The notes beneath the pieces were generated by a model. It did not search any database. It was given only the letters and a program-made list of their open reading frames with translations, and was not told the DNA's origin. 64,000 nt of DNA from PALSA-1004 sp963829085 (GTDB lineage: Bacteria; Pseudomonadota; Gammaproteobacteria; Burkholderiales; SG8-41): contig CAWHHJ010000004.1 of NCBI GenBank assembly GCA_963829085.1, positions 248,001 to 312,000 on the forward strand, written 5' to 3'. Numbering within the stretch: position 1 is the first letter of the stretch; each line of letters starts with the position of its first letter. This document shows, piece after piece, positions 19,206-27,913 of this stretch. The position numbers and the translations under genes were made by a program.

Positions 19206-20560
19206 CTATTTCCCGTACTTCGACGCTTCCGGCGCCTTCGCCGGATCCTTCGATGGAGTGACTGGCGCGTCTTGCTTCGCCGCGGTGGCTGGCGCCGTCC
19301 CTTTTGGCGCGTCGGTGCCTGCGCCGTCGCTTTTGGCGCGTCGGTGACTTGCGCCGTCGCTTTTGGCGCATCGGCGGCTTGAGCTGTACCTTTCCCGGAC
19401 ACGTCACCTTTCTGGTCAAGCGCCACGACTACCGGCTTTACAGGGAAGCCAGGCTTTGCTTTTTGCGTCCCATCGACGATGACGAGCTCGCCGGGGCGCA
19501 CGCCGCTCTCGACCATCCAGTCGTTGCCCAGCCGGGTATTCGCCGCAATCTCCCGATACTCGGCCTTGCCGTCCGCACCGACGACGAACACTGAGCGCTT
19601 GCCTTGCACTTCCTGCACGGCGCGCTGCGGTACGCGAACGGCGTTCACGGGCTCGGGCGACGGGAAGACAACGCGGACGAGCTGCCCTGCGCGCATGAAC
19701 TGATTCGGGTTCGGCACTTGCAGGCGTACTTGAAGCGTGCCGCTCTTCGGGTCGACTGCGGCATCCACGAAATTGAGCTTGCCCGTGAATTTGTAATCGC
19801 TGCCGTCGGACAAGCGGAGTTTGAACGGCGGCAGCTTGCTTTTCTCATTACCGGGACTCTGCTTCAATTGTTTTTCGAGACCGAGCATTTTCTGCTCGCT
19901 CACCGAAAAATTCACATAAATGGGATCGACCGAATACATGGTGGTAAGCAAAGTCGTCGATGAATTGACGAGACCTCCCGGCTTTATGAGCGCTTTGCTG
20001 ATGATGCCGTCGCGGGGCGCGCGTATGGTCGTGTATTCCAGATTAAGCTCCGCAGTACGCACCTGCGCGCGCGAAGCATCCACATTCGCCGCATCGGCAG
20101 CTTCCTTGGCGACCGCAGCGTCGAGGTCCTGCTGGCTGATCGCCTGGTCTTTGAGCAATGGCCGCACGCGTTCGAGAACTTGTTTCGAGTTCAAATGTGC
20201 GGCCTGCACTTGAGCAAGCGCCGCCTTTGCCTGGCTGAGCGCGGCAATGAACGGTTGCTGATCAATGACGAAAAGCACCTCGCCTTTCTTTACGTGGCTG
20301 CCGTCCTGAAACGCCTGACGCTCGAGCAGGCCGCTTACGCGAGCGCGAATCTCGACTGTATCCACGGCCTCCGTTTGCCCGACGTATTCTTCGAACACAG
20401 TAATGGGCTCGGCAACCGCTTTGATGACGTTCACTTCCGGCGGCGGCGGTGCGGGGGGCTGCGTTTTAGCCTTACAAGCGGCGAGCGCCACCGCAACGAT
20501 AATCGCGGCACCAAAGACGCGTGCGCTGCGCCAGCCACTATACAAACGATTTTCTCTCAC
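19206..20560 (-). CDS. RND efflux periplasmic adaptor (membrane fusion) lipoprotein, frameshifted in its C-terminal repeats
   Basis: Periplasmic adaptor linking the RND permease to the outer-membrane factor. The GTG start at 20560 has GGGAGA 8 bases upstream; a lipobox LAAC follows the hydrophobic GAAIIVAVALAA. HlyD-type features are seen: the lipoyl half RARVSGLLERQAF with VKKGEVLFVIDQQPF, the hairpin, and TTIRAPRDGIISKALIKPGG. The C-terminal tail contains a tandem DAPKATAQ repeat; one missing base there shifts the frame. Restored, the protein ends DPAKAPEASKYGK just before the permease ATG, about 450 residues long. Confidence 0.88.
19291..19378 (-). repeat. Three tandem ~30-bp units inside the adaptor gene (DAPKATAQ repeats)
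   Basis: Three near-identical units of 30, 30 and 28 bases encode (V/A)(T/A)DAPKATAQ-type decapeptides. The last unit in coding direction (19291-19318) lacks one base relative to the others (GCACCG instead of GTCACCG), which shifts the frame and creates the false fusion to the RND permease. Slippage here, in the cell or during sequencing, is plausible. Confidence 0.8.
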
Positions 20561-20772
20561 TAAATGTCTCCCGCTGCTGCTGATTCGGCCGATGAAAAGC
20601 CGGCTATCCTGCCACACCGTACAAGGCGAAACACGCATGCACATGATCTGGCGCCAGAGCACTAACCCGCGCTCGATTCCGTCGCATTACCCGCACTCAA
20701 CGCCCAGTTGTGCAACCAAATGTGCCCCGCAGCGCACACGCAGCACGCATACGGACGACGCACGGGTGACCT

Positions 20773-21210
20773 TCACGTGAGCTTCTCCAGCACGCCCTTG
20801 AGTGCCTCGTGATCCAGGCGCGACACTGCCGGCGCCATCTGCTTCTCGATCGTCGCCACGACGCGCGCGCCAGCCGCTCTGCGTTCCAGACCAAGCGCCG
20901 TGATCGCTGCCCGCTTGCCGCGGCGATCGTGCGGATCATTCACGCGGCGCACCAGCCCATCCGCTTCCAGACGATCGACGAGCTGTGTGATATTCGATCG
21001 CACACACGTCAGTTTCGCAGCGAGATCACCGAGACTTAAGGGTTCGCCGGCGCGCACCAGCGCCGACAGTGCCCCGTACTTCGGGCCCGATAAGTCCACC
21101 TCAGCAAGCGCGCTGTCAAAACGGTCTTCGATCGCGCGCGCGGTGCGTATGACCATGAGCATGAGCTCGATCGTGGGACCGGGATCTTTGACGGCCGGCT
21201 TTCTGTTCAT
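20773..21210 (-). CDS. MarR family transcriptional regulator
   Basis: 145 residues from the ATG at 21210. The winged-helix core is seen as PKYGALSALVRAGEPLSLGDLAAKL and the recognition region TCVRSNITQLVDRLEADGLVRRV, with the wing NDPHDRRGKRAAITALG. It lies directly upstream of the RND efflux operon on the same strand (212 bases to the adaptor GTG) and is the probable repressor of that pump and of itself. A consensus promoter places the transcript start at or next to the ATG, and a perfect palindrome covers the start codon, both supporting autoregulation. Confidence 0.9.
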   Translation of the reverse strand: MNRKPAVKDPGPTIELMLMVIRTARAIEDRFDSALAEVDLSGPKYGALSALVRAGEPLSLGDLAAKLTCVRSNITQLVDRLEADGLVRRVNDPHDRRGKRAAITALGLERRAAGARVVATIEKQMAPAVSRLDHEALKGVLEKLT

Positions 21211-21245
21211 ATATGAATAATACAGACATGCCGCATTTCCGTCAA
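21206..21245 (-). promoter_or_regulatory. marR promoter with overlapping palindromic operator; predicted leaderless start
   Basis: On the minus strand TTGACG (21245-21240) and TATTAT (21222-21217) are separated by exactly 17 bases. Transcription should begin about 7 bases after the -10, that is at the marR ATG (21210-21208). The perfect 12-base palindrome TTCATATATGAA (21206-21217) spans the -10 edge and the start codon, a typical position for a MarR autorepression operator. Confidence 0.6.
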
Positions 21246-21286
21246 ACCCGCGGCGGGCCCGGCAAAGGCAAGCGGGGAGGCGTGGC

Positions 21287-22250
21287 TTAAGCGATGACGC
21301 GGGCGAACATGTCGCGGTCGACATTGCCGCCCGACAACACAACTGCAATGCGGCGCCCGCGGTTGCGGTCTCGTTCCTGCAATGCTGCAGCAAGCGGCGC
21401 TGCGCCGGCACCTTCGGCGACACTGTGAGTCGCGCTGAAATACAGCTGCATTGCGCGAGCAACTTCATCGTCAGTCACTGCGAGCACCCGGGCAGCTCCG
21501 CGCCAGATGATTTCCAGCGCCGCATCGTCGGGCACGCGGCACGCCATTCCATCCGCGAGTTCCGTTGTAACGGCGTGCTCGACCCGCTTACGCTGCTCGA
21601 AGCTGTGCTTATATGCTGGGGCATGCGCTGACACCACGCCAACGACCTCCGTGCGCAAGCCGAGCACGTCACGCGCCGAGATCATTCCAGAGATGCCGGA
21701 TCCCTGCCCGATCGGGACATAGACGGTCGTCAATTCCGGCACTGCCTGTAACAACTCCATAGCGTAGGTGGAGACGCCGCGCACGAGATGCGGGTGAAAC
21801 GCCGGAATCATGTGCAGCTTGCGCTCGTCCGGCGAGTCGAACCGCATGCTCGCGCGACTCCTGGAAGTCCGTTCCATGTTCAATGAGGTCAACGCCAAGC
21901 GCCTGCATCGAGGCATTCTTTTCCCGGCTGTTGCCGCGAGGCACGACGATCGTTGCCCGGATGCTGTTTATGCGCGCCGCAAATCCGACCGACTGTCCGT
22001 GGTTGCCGCGCGTTGCGCTGATTACGCCGGTGGGTTTTGCGCCGCCCGCAACAAGCTCGTCGAAGTAGACGAGACCACCGCGTACCTTGAAGGCGCCGGT
22101 CGGCGTGTAATTCTCGTGCTTGACCCACAGATCGGCGCTCAGTTCCTGGCCCAGCAACGGCCACGCAAATTGCGGTGTGGGACTTAACGTTCGGTACACG
22201 ACGTCCGCCGCGCGCTCTAGATCGCCGCGCGAGAAGGTGAAATCGCTCAT
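21287..22250 (-). CDS. PLP-dependent threonine/serine dehydratase-like enzyme (frameshifted)
   Basis: Fold-type II PLP enzyme related to threonine ammonia-lyase. The PLP lysine is in TPTGAFKVRGG (about residue 53) and the substrate loop in SATRGNHGQSVGFAA. The second half (HMIPAFHPHLVRGVSTYAMELL, VPIGQGSGISGM, VVLSGGNVD) is in another frame; removing one base of the CCGG at 21829-21832 gives VRLADERKLHMIP and a normal 320-residue protein. Family members deaminate threonine or serine, or racemise serine; a related hydroxyamino acid is possible. It lies 13 bases downstream of the acuI-like gene on the same strand. Confidence 0.85.
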
Positions 22251-22263
22251 GCCGTGAAATCGC

Positions 22264-23247
22264 TTACACGTTGACGTTGACGACCAGGCGACCCCGGACT
22301 TTGCCCGCCAGAATCTCAGCGGCGGCAGGAATGGCGTCCGCTAATGTGATCTCGCGCGTCATGGCCTCGAGTTTTCCTGCATCGAGATCGCGCGCGAGCC
22401 GCGACCATGCCTCCACGCGCAGTTCGCGCGGTGCCATCACGCTATCGATACCGACGAGAGTGACGCCGCGCAAAATAAACGGCGCGACCGACGACGGAAA
22501 ATCCATTCCCTGCGCCAGCCCGCACGCCGCAACCACGCCGCGGTAGCGTGTCGCCGCGCACACGTTGGCCAGCGTATGGCTGCCGACCGTATCGATCGCA
22601 CCCGCCCATCGCTCTTTGCTGAGCGGCTTACCGGGCGCTGCCAGAGTCGCCCGATCGATGATTTCAACGGCGCCGAGTGCTTTTAGATATTCCGCTTCGC
22701 TCGTGCGCCCGGTCGAAGCGATTACCTTATAGCCGAGCTTCGCAAGCAGCGCGATTGCCACGCTGCCGACGCCGCCTGCCGCGCCGGTGACGAGGATCTC
22801 GCCGCCGTCGGGCGTCAAGCCGTGTTTCTCGAGTGCGAGCACACACAACATCGCCGTATAACCCGCCGTGCCGATCGACATCGCCTGCCGTGCAGTCAAC
22901 TGTGACGGCAGCGACACGAGCCAATCGCCGCGCAAGCGCGCTTGCTGCGCGAGGCAGCCCCAGTGCGTCTCGCCGACACCCCAGCCATTCAAGATTACTT
23001 TATCGCCCGGTTTGAAGCCGGCGTGCGAACTTGCGCTGACGGTACCTGCACCGTCGATTCCCGGAATCATCGGAAATTTGCGCACGACCGGGGCCTTGCC
23101 GGTGATGGCGAGACCGTCTTTGTAGTTGATCGTCGAGTATTCGATCGTGATGGTTACGTCGCCGGGCGGCAACTCGGCGTCGTTGACCTCACGGACATCG
23201 CATTGCTGCTGATCGCCGCTCTTGCTGATGACGAGTGCTTTGAACAT
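22264..23247 (-). CDS. acuI: AcuI/YhdH-type acrylyl-CoA reductase (NADPH), MDR oxidoreductase
   Basis: 327-residue zinc-less medium-chain reductase. Features are YSTINYKDGLAITGKAPVVRKFPMIPGIDGAGTV at the N-terminus and the NADPH-binding GAAGGVGSVAIALLAKLGY, with the family-typical NGWGVGETHWGCLAQ. AcuI proteins reduce toxic acryloyl-CoA to propionyl-CoA. The downstream PLP dehydratase fits a short-chain acid/CoA theme, but a link is inferred. The next gene upstream is divergent. Confidence 0.85.
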   Translation of the reverse strand: MFKALVISKSGDQQQCDVREVNDAELPPGDVTITIEYSTINYKDGLAITGKAPVVRKFPMIPGIDGAGTVSASSHAGFKPGDKVILNGWGVGETHWGCLAQQARLRGDWLVSLPSQLTARQAMSIGTAGYTAMLCVLALEKHGLTPDGGEILVTGAAGGVGSVAIALLAKLGYKVIASTGRTSEAEYLKALGAVEIIDRATLAAPGKPLSKERWAGAIDTVGSHTLANVCAATRYRGVVAACGLAQGMDFPSSVAPFILRGVTLVGIDSVMAPRELRVEAWSRLARDLDAGKLEAMTREITLADAIPAAAEILAGKVRGRLVVNVNV

Positions 23248-23339
23248 AGATCACTTTCGAATGCGCAGAACGTCCAGTGTAACAAAAGCGGCTAAAGCGC
23301 CGTGTTAAGCTCCGAGCAAGAGATTTCGGAGGACAGCCG

Positions 23340-24239
23340 ATGAAATTCGCCGTTTTGGTATTCTGGTCGTGCGTTTGCTGCATCAATGCGGCAGCGCAGT
23401 CAGATCGCTTCGACAAGGTCGAGATTAAGACGACGAAACTGACGCAAAATATTTATCTGTTGGAAGGCGAAGGCGGCAATATCGGCGTCTCGGCCGGCGA
23501 CGACGGTGTGTTCGTGATCGACGACCAGTTCGCGCCGCTGACGCCGCGCATCCTCGCCGCAATCAAGGCGGTGACGGACAAGCCGGTGCGCTTTCTCATC
23601 AACACACACTGGCATTACGATCACACGGGCGGCAACGCAAACCTGGGCAACGCCGGCGTCGTTATCGTGGCGCAAGACAACGCGCGCAAGCGGCTGTCGA
23701 CCAAAACGCCGATCGAATTTTTCAAGTCCGCGTACGGACCGACCCCGCCTGCGGGACTACCGGTGATCACTTTCAAGGAGACGGTGACCTTTCATGTGAA
23801 CGGTGACGAAGCGACGGCCATCCATGCCCCGAACGCGCACACTGACGGCGACTCGATTATTCATTTTCGTAAAGCGAACGTCGTGCACATGGGCGACACC
23901 TACTTCAACGGCTTGTACCCGTTCATTGATACCGGCACGAACGGTACGGTCCAAGGCATGATTGCAGCCGCCGACCGCGTGCTGCAGATTACCGACGACA
24001 CGAGCAAAATCATTCCCGGCCACGGCCCGCTATCAAACAAGGCCGAACTCAAGGCCTACCGCGCCATGCTGGCGAGCGTGTCGGCGAAAGTCGCGGCGCT
24101 GATCAAGGAGAAGAAAACGCTCGTCGAGGTCATCGCCGCCAAGCCGACGAAAGATTACGACGCCCAGTGGGGCAATGGGTTCTTGAAGCCGGAGCAGTTC
24201 GCCGAGATCGTCTATGCGAGCGCCATGAACACGCGCTAG
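23340..24239 (+). CDS. Exported metallo-beta-lactamase-fold hydrolase, paralogue 1 of 3
   Basis: 299 residues with a signal peptide (LVFWSCVCCINAAAQ). The zinc site HxHxDH is INTHWHYDHTGGNANLG, with further ligands in NAHTDGDSI and IIPGHGPLSN. It is followed on the same strand by two close paralogues sharing the N-terminal block LEGEGGNIGVS(A/V)GDDGVxxIDDQFAPLTP. All three should be periplasmic zinc hydrolases; beta-lactam activity is not implied by these motifs and substrates are unknown. GGAGGA precedes the ATG. Confidence 0.87.
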   Translation: MKFAVLVFWSCVCCINAAAQSDRFDKVEIKTTKLTQNIYLLEGEGGNIGVSAGDDGVFVIDDQFAPLTPRILAAIKAVTDKPVRFLINTHWHYDHTGGNANLGNAGVVIVAQDNARKRLSTKTPIEFFKSAYGPTPPAGLPVITFKETVTFHVNGDEATAIHAPNAHTDGDSIIHFRKANVVHMGDTYFNGLYPFIDTGTNGTVQGMIAAADRVLQITDDTSKIIPGHGPLSNKAELKAYRAMLASVSAKVAALIKEKKTLVEVIAAKPTKDYDAQWGNGFLKPEQFAEIVYASAMNTR

Positions 24240-24294
24240 CTATTGCGCGCTTGAAAGCTGTGCTACCGTCACATTTCATGGAAGGAGGACCACA

Positions 24295-25191
24295 ATGAAT
24301 AAGGTGTTCATCTTCGCCGCTGCTTGTTTGATGAGCCTCGGCGCCACGGCACAGCAACGCAATTTCGATGCGGTGCAGATCAAAGTCCATCAAGTCGCAC
24401 CGAACGTCTACGCGCTCGAAGGCGAAGGCGGCAATATCGGCGTATCAGTGGGCGATGACGGCGTGCTGCTCATCGATGACCAGTTTGCGCCGCTCACGCC
24501 GAAGATCGTCGATGCGGTCAAGACGATCACCGATAAGCCGATCCGCTTCCTGCTCAACACGCACTGGCACGGCGACCATACGGGCGGCAACGAAAATCTC
24601 GGCAAGATGGGGGTGATCATCATCGCGCACGACAACGTGTACAAGCGGCTCTCGGTCGATCAAGTGAATCTTCTCGGCAAAACGGCCGCGCTATCGAAGG
24701 TCGGCCTGCCGGTGGTGACCTTCAACGACCGCGTCGTTTATCACATCAACGGCGATGAAATTACCGCGTATCACGTGCCGCCCGCGCACACCGACGGCGA
24801 TTCATTCGTGCGCTTTCGCAATGCGAATGTCGTGCATACGGGCGATGTGTTTGCATCCGGGCGCTATCCGTTCATCGACAGCACGAACGGCGGGTCGGTA
24901 AAAGGCATCGTCGCGGCGATCGACAAACTACTGCCGGAACTCGACGATTTCACCAAAGTCATTCCGGGCCACGGGCCGGTGTCTACAAAACGAGAAGTTA
25001 TCGCGTATCGCAACATGATTTCGACCGTCGCGTCACGCGTCGAGGAAATGGTCAAGCAGGGCAAGACGCTCGAGCAGGTGATCGCCGCCAAGCCGCTCAA
25101 GGAATTTGACGCGGAGTGGGGTAAGTTCCGCAAGACGGACGATTTTATTCCGTTTGTCTATTACGGTTTCGCGCCATACAAGCCGAAATAA
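24295..25191 (+). CDS. Exported metallo-beta-lactamase-fold hydrolase, paralogue 2 of 3
   Basis: 298 residues; signal peptide FAAACLMSLGATAQ then QRNFDAVQIKVHQV. Zinc motif LNTHWHGDHTGGNENLG, later PAHTDGDSFVRF and VIPGHGPVSTK. The last 20 residues (TDDFIPFVYYGFAPYK) differ from those of its neighbours, suggesting diverged partner or substrate. A strong GGAGG site lies upstream. The gap to the first paralogue is 55 bases and to the third only 3, consistent with a co-transcribed triplet formed by duplication. Confidence 0.87.
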   Translation: MNKVFIFAAACLMSLGATAQQRNFDAVQIKVHQVAPNVYALEGEGGNIGVSVGDDGVLLIDDQFAPLTPKIVDAVKTITDKPIRFLLNTHWHGDHTGGNENLGKMGVIIIAHDNVYKRLSVDQVNLLGKTAALSKVGLPVVTFNDRVVYHINGDEITAYHVPPAHTDGDSFVRFRNANVVHTGDVFASGRYPFIDSTNGGSVKGIVAAIDKLLPELDDFTKVIPGHGPVSTKREVIAYRNMISTVASRVEEMVKQGKTLEQVIAAKPLKEFDAEWGKFRKTDDFIPFVYYGFAPYKPK

Positions 25192-25194
25192 CGT

Positions 25195-26076
25195 ATGCAC
25201 CGGACCATGAAACGATTAGCCGCCTTAGTGGTGTTCGCCGCGCTGAGCTTCGCGGCAGCCGCGCAACAGCGCAATTTCGACGCGACCGTGATCAAGACCA
25301 CCAAGCTCACCGACTCGCTGTATATGCTCGAAGGTGAAGGCGGCAACATTGGAGTCTCCGTCGGCGACGACGGCATTATGGTGATCGACGATCAGTTCGC
25401 TCCGCTGACGCCGAAAATTCTCGCGGCGATCCGCGCGATTTCGGACAAGACGCTCAAGTTCGTGCTCAACACGCATTTACACGGCGACCACGTCGGCGGG
25501 AACGCAAACATGGCGAAAGAAGGCGTGGTGATATTCGCGCACGACAATGTGAGAAAGCGCATGTCGACGCTCCAGTTCAACGAATACATCAAGCGCAACG
25601 TGCCTCCGTATCCTAGGGCCGCGCTGCCTGTCATCACCTTCGCCGACACGGTGACATTCCATTTCAACGGCGATGACATCACTGTGTTCCATACGCCGCC
25701 CTCGCATACCGACGGCGACTCGATCGTGTATTTCGCGAAAGGCAACGTGATCCACATGGGCGACGTCTATGCGTCGACGCGCTATCCGAACATCGATACC
25801 GAAAGCGGCGGCTCGCTTATGGGCTTCGCGCCGGCCGTCGATCTCGCGTTGAAGCGGATCGACGACACGACAAAGGTGATTCCGGGCCACGGTCCGCTCT
25901 CGAACAAAAAAGAGCTGACGGAGTTTCGCAACGTCATGAATACGGTCGCGCAACGCGGCGAAAAACTTTTCAAAGCCGGCAAGACGATGCAGGAGATGGT
26001 CGATGCGAAACCGACGCGCGACTTCGACGCGCAGTGGAACCGCAACACGCCGCGCACGCCCGACCAGTCATGTTGA
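25195..26076 (+). CDS. Exported metallo-beta-lactamase-fold hydrolase, paralogue 3 of 3
   Basis: 293 residues from the first ATG; the ATG at 25207 (MKRLAALVVFAALSFAAAAQ) may be the real start of the signal peptide. The zinc motif is LNTHLHGDHVGGNANMA, with Trp replaced by Leu and Thr by Val relative to its two paralogues; PSHTDGDSIVYF and VIPGHGPLSNK follow. It carries a longer insert (NEYIKRNVPPYPRAALPV) than paralogue 2. The end of the protein (TPRTPDQSC) is short. It is the most diverged of the triplet. Confidence 0.87.
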   Translation: MHRTMKRLAALVVFAALSFAAAAQQRNFDATVIKTTKLTDSLYMLEGEGGNIGVSVGDDGIMVIDDQFAPLTPKILAAIRAISDKTLKFVLNTHLHGDHVGGNANMAKEGVVIFAHDNVRKRMSTLQFNEYIKRNVPPYPRAALPVITFADTVTFHFNGDDITVFHTPPSHTDGDSIVYFAKGNVIHMGDVYASTRYPNIDTESGGSLMGFAPAVDLALKRIDDTTKVIPGHGPLSNKKELTEFRNVMNTVAQRGEKLFKAGKTMQEMVDAKPTRDFDAQWNRNTPRTPDQSC

Positions 26077-26421
26077 GACGATGTCCTACGATTTCGCACG
26101 CCACAACCTTAAGTAAGGAATCGCAAAAAAGCGACGCAGCGACCCGGCTTCTAAGCTTGCTGACCATGCAGGTTTTCGTGAAGCCGAACTCACGGAACAT
26201 CAACGGTCGAGCAGCGGTCCGACGGCCACTCGCACGCGCGCATCAAAGCATCACTGATCGACGACCAGGCGAACAAAGAGGTGGTGATGCTCGTCAAACG
26301 ACTTTGGTGCGCGCAAACCCCGTGTCTCTATCGAGATCGGGACCGAGGACGCAAAAAACTAATGCATATCACCGGTCGAGAAATGCTGGCGTTCCCGCGG
26401 CTTGCACATGAGAAGAGTGTA
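26077..26421 (+). other. Non-coding or unrecognised stretch between the MBL triplet and a broken binding-protein gene
   Basis: No conserved gene is recognised. One frame is open from 26082+100 (26182) to the stop after 26469 and runs into the lipoprotein signal below, but it has no good start and no family similarity. With so many indels in this window, remnants of a short gene cannot be excluded. No terminator hairpin was found. Confidence 0.4.
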
Positions 26422-27238
26422 ATGACTTGCCGACAGGTGTTTGCGATCGCTGCTTTGACGTTGCTTTGTTAGCGCTCACAGCCTGTACAACAGCGCCTGT
26501 CATCTCGCCCGCGACCCGCGCTGATCTCGCGCCCACAGGCGTGCTCCGGGCGGGAATTAATTATGGCAACGGCGTGCTGGCCACACGCGATGCCGCCACT
26601 GGAGCGCCTGTTGGGATAGCCGTGAATCTTGCGACTGGAGCTCGGACGACGCCTGGGCGTACCTGTGGAGCTCGTGGTGTATGAGCAGGCAGGAAACATG
26701 GTCGAGGGCATTAAAGCGGGCGCATGGGACGTCGCGTTCCTCGCGATCGATCCATTGCGCGCAAACGTTATGGACTTCACCGCGCCTTATGGCGAGATCG
26801 AGGGTGCGTACCTGGTGCCGGGCGGCTCGCGCATCCGCAATATCGCCGATGTCGATCGAGACGGCGTGCGCGTTGCGGTTGTTGCGAAGAGTAACTACGA
26901 CCTGTTTCTCACGCGCAATCTGCGGCACGCAGAACTTGTTCGGATACCGACCACCCACGGTTCGGCCGATGTGTTCGCCGCCGGTAAAGTCGACGTGCTT
27001 GCCGGCGTCAGACAGCGTGTCGATGAGGCGTCCAGGAATGTACCCGGATCGCGGCTACTCGAGGGCCGCTTCATGGTCATCCGCCAGGCTGTTGCCGCTC
27101 CCAAAGGTCACGGCGCCGGTCTGCAGTACGTGCGCGAATTCGTCGAGGACATCAAAGCGTCGGGACTCGTCGCCCGCGAATTTCGAAAAAGCCGGCGTAC
27201 GTGATGCAGCAGTCGCTCCGCCAGCCAGCGTTCGCTGA
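26422..27238 (+). pseudogene. Amino-acid-type (SBP_bac_3) solute-binding lipoprotein, broken by three frameshifts
   Basis: Pieces of one periplasmic binding lipoprotein lie in successive frames. The start MTCRQVFAIAALT joins to LLALTAC (lipobox) after one missing base at about 26460-26468. The second piece (LRAGINYGNGVLATRDAATGAPVGIAVNL) joins to LELGRRLGVPVELVVYEQAGNMVEGIKAGAWDVAF after a shift near 26629-26635. The tail VAREF joins to EKAGVRDAAVAPPASVR after a T-run at about 27179-27184. Restored length is about 270 residues. No ABC permease or ATPase is nearby, so it is an orphan. Real decay or sequencing error are both possible. Confidence 0.7.
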
Positions 27239-27250
27239 GCCGCTTAACGC

Positions 27251-27625
27251 TCAAGCGCTGCTGTTCGCTTCTTCCTCGGCAATCTCTTGCCGGATCTTCG
27301 CCATGTCGAGCGCTTTAGCCTGCGCTATGACGCTGTCGATGCCGGCGGCCGGCATTGCACCAGGCTGAGTAAACAGCATGACCTGCTCGCGAAATAGCAT
27401 TACATTCGGGATGGACCGGATCTGAAATTGTGCAGCCAGCTCCTGCTGCTCTTCCGTGTTTATCTTGCCAAACACGACATCCGGATATTTCTGCGACGCA
27501 GTCTCGAACACGGGCGCGAAGGACTTGCAGGGGCCGCACCACTCCGCCCAGAAATCGAGAATCACCATCTCGTTCTTTGAGATGGTTTCTTCGATGTTGT
27601 CTTTGGTTACTTCAATGGTAGCCAC
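27251..27625 (-). CDS. Thioredoxin-family protein
   Basis: 124 residues from the GTG at 27625, preceded by AGGAG. The redox motif is WAEWCGPC with Cys30 and Cys33, and the cis-Pro segment is RSIPNVMLF. The C-terminal extension (about 20 residues, MAKIRQEIAEEEANSSA) is longer than in E. coli thioredoxin. It should reduce cytoplasmic disulfides. Its 5' end and upstream region were duplicated in tandem just to the right (see the repeat at 27535-27884). Confidence 0.88.
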   Translation of the reverse strand: MATIEVTKDNIEETISKNEMVILDFWAEWCGPCKSFAPVFETASQKYPDVVFGKINTEEQQELAAQFQIRSIPNVMLFREQVMLFTQPGAMPAAGIDSVIAQAKALDMAKIRQEIAEEEANSSA

Positions 27626-27884
27626 TCTGCTCTCCTGGTAACCGTGTTTACATGCGGCCCTCGGACGCCGCTCCCGCACACGGGCCTGCGGCTAACGAGT
27701 CGCGGCGTGACGCACCACTCCGCCCAGAAATCCAGAATCACCATCTCGTTCTTTGAGATGGTTTCTTCGATGTTGTCTTTGGTTACTTCAATGGTAGCCA
27801 CTCTGCTCTCCTGGTAACCGTGTTTACATGCGGCCCTCGCACGCCGCTCCCGCACACGGGCCTGCGGCTAACGAGTCGCGGCGT
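27535..27884. repeat. Tandem direct duplication, two 174-bp copies with 176-bp period
   Basis: Bases 27535-27708 and 27711-27884 match except for two visible substitutions. The unit contains the first ~30 codons of the thioredoxin gene, its ribosome-binding site and ~85 bases upstream. The near identity means the event is recent, or that it is an assembly artefact at a repeat end. Confidence 0.9.
27711..27801 (-). pseudogene. Truncated copy of the thioredoxin 5' end
   Basis: The right-hand repeat copy begins at the same GTG (27801) and AGGAG site and encodes the same first 30 residues to EWC, then runs into the other repeat end (VTPRLVSRR...) instead of GPC. It lacks the second redox Cys and the rest of the fold, so it is non-functional. 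If transcribed, it could act only as a leader peptide. Confidence 0.75.
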
Positions 27885-27913
27885 CTCTCCATGATCGCTG
27901 TGACAAACCCATT

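Noticed and set aside
16016..20662. A single 1548-residue adaptor-RND permease fusion protein
   Set aside because: The bridge is Arg-rich and out of frame; repeat comparison shows one missing base, and restoring it gives two normal genes one base apart.
23340..26076. Calling the MBL-fold triplet beta-lactamases
   Set aside because: The shared zinc motifs define the superfamily only; nothing visible supports antibiotic hydrolysis.
26182..26472. Open frame upstream of the broken binding lipoprotein
   Set aside because: No convincing start codon, ribosome-binding site or family similarity; kept only as an unassigned stretch.
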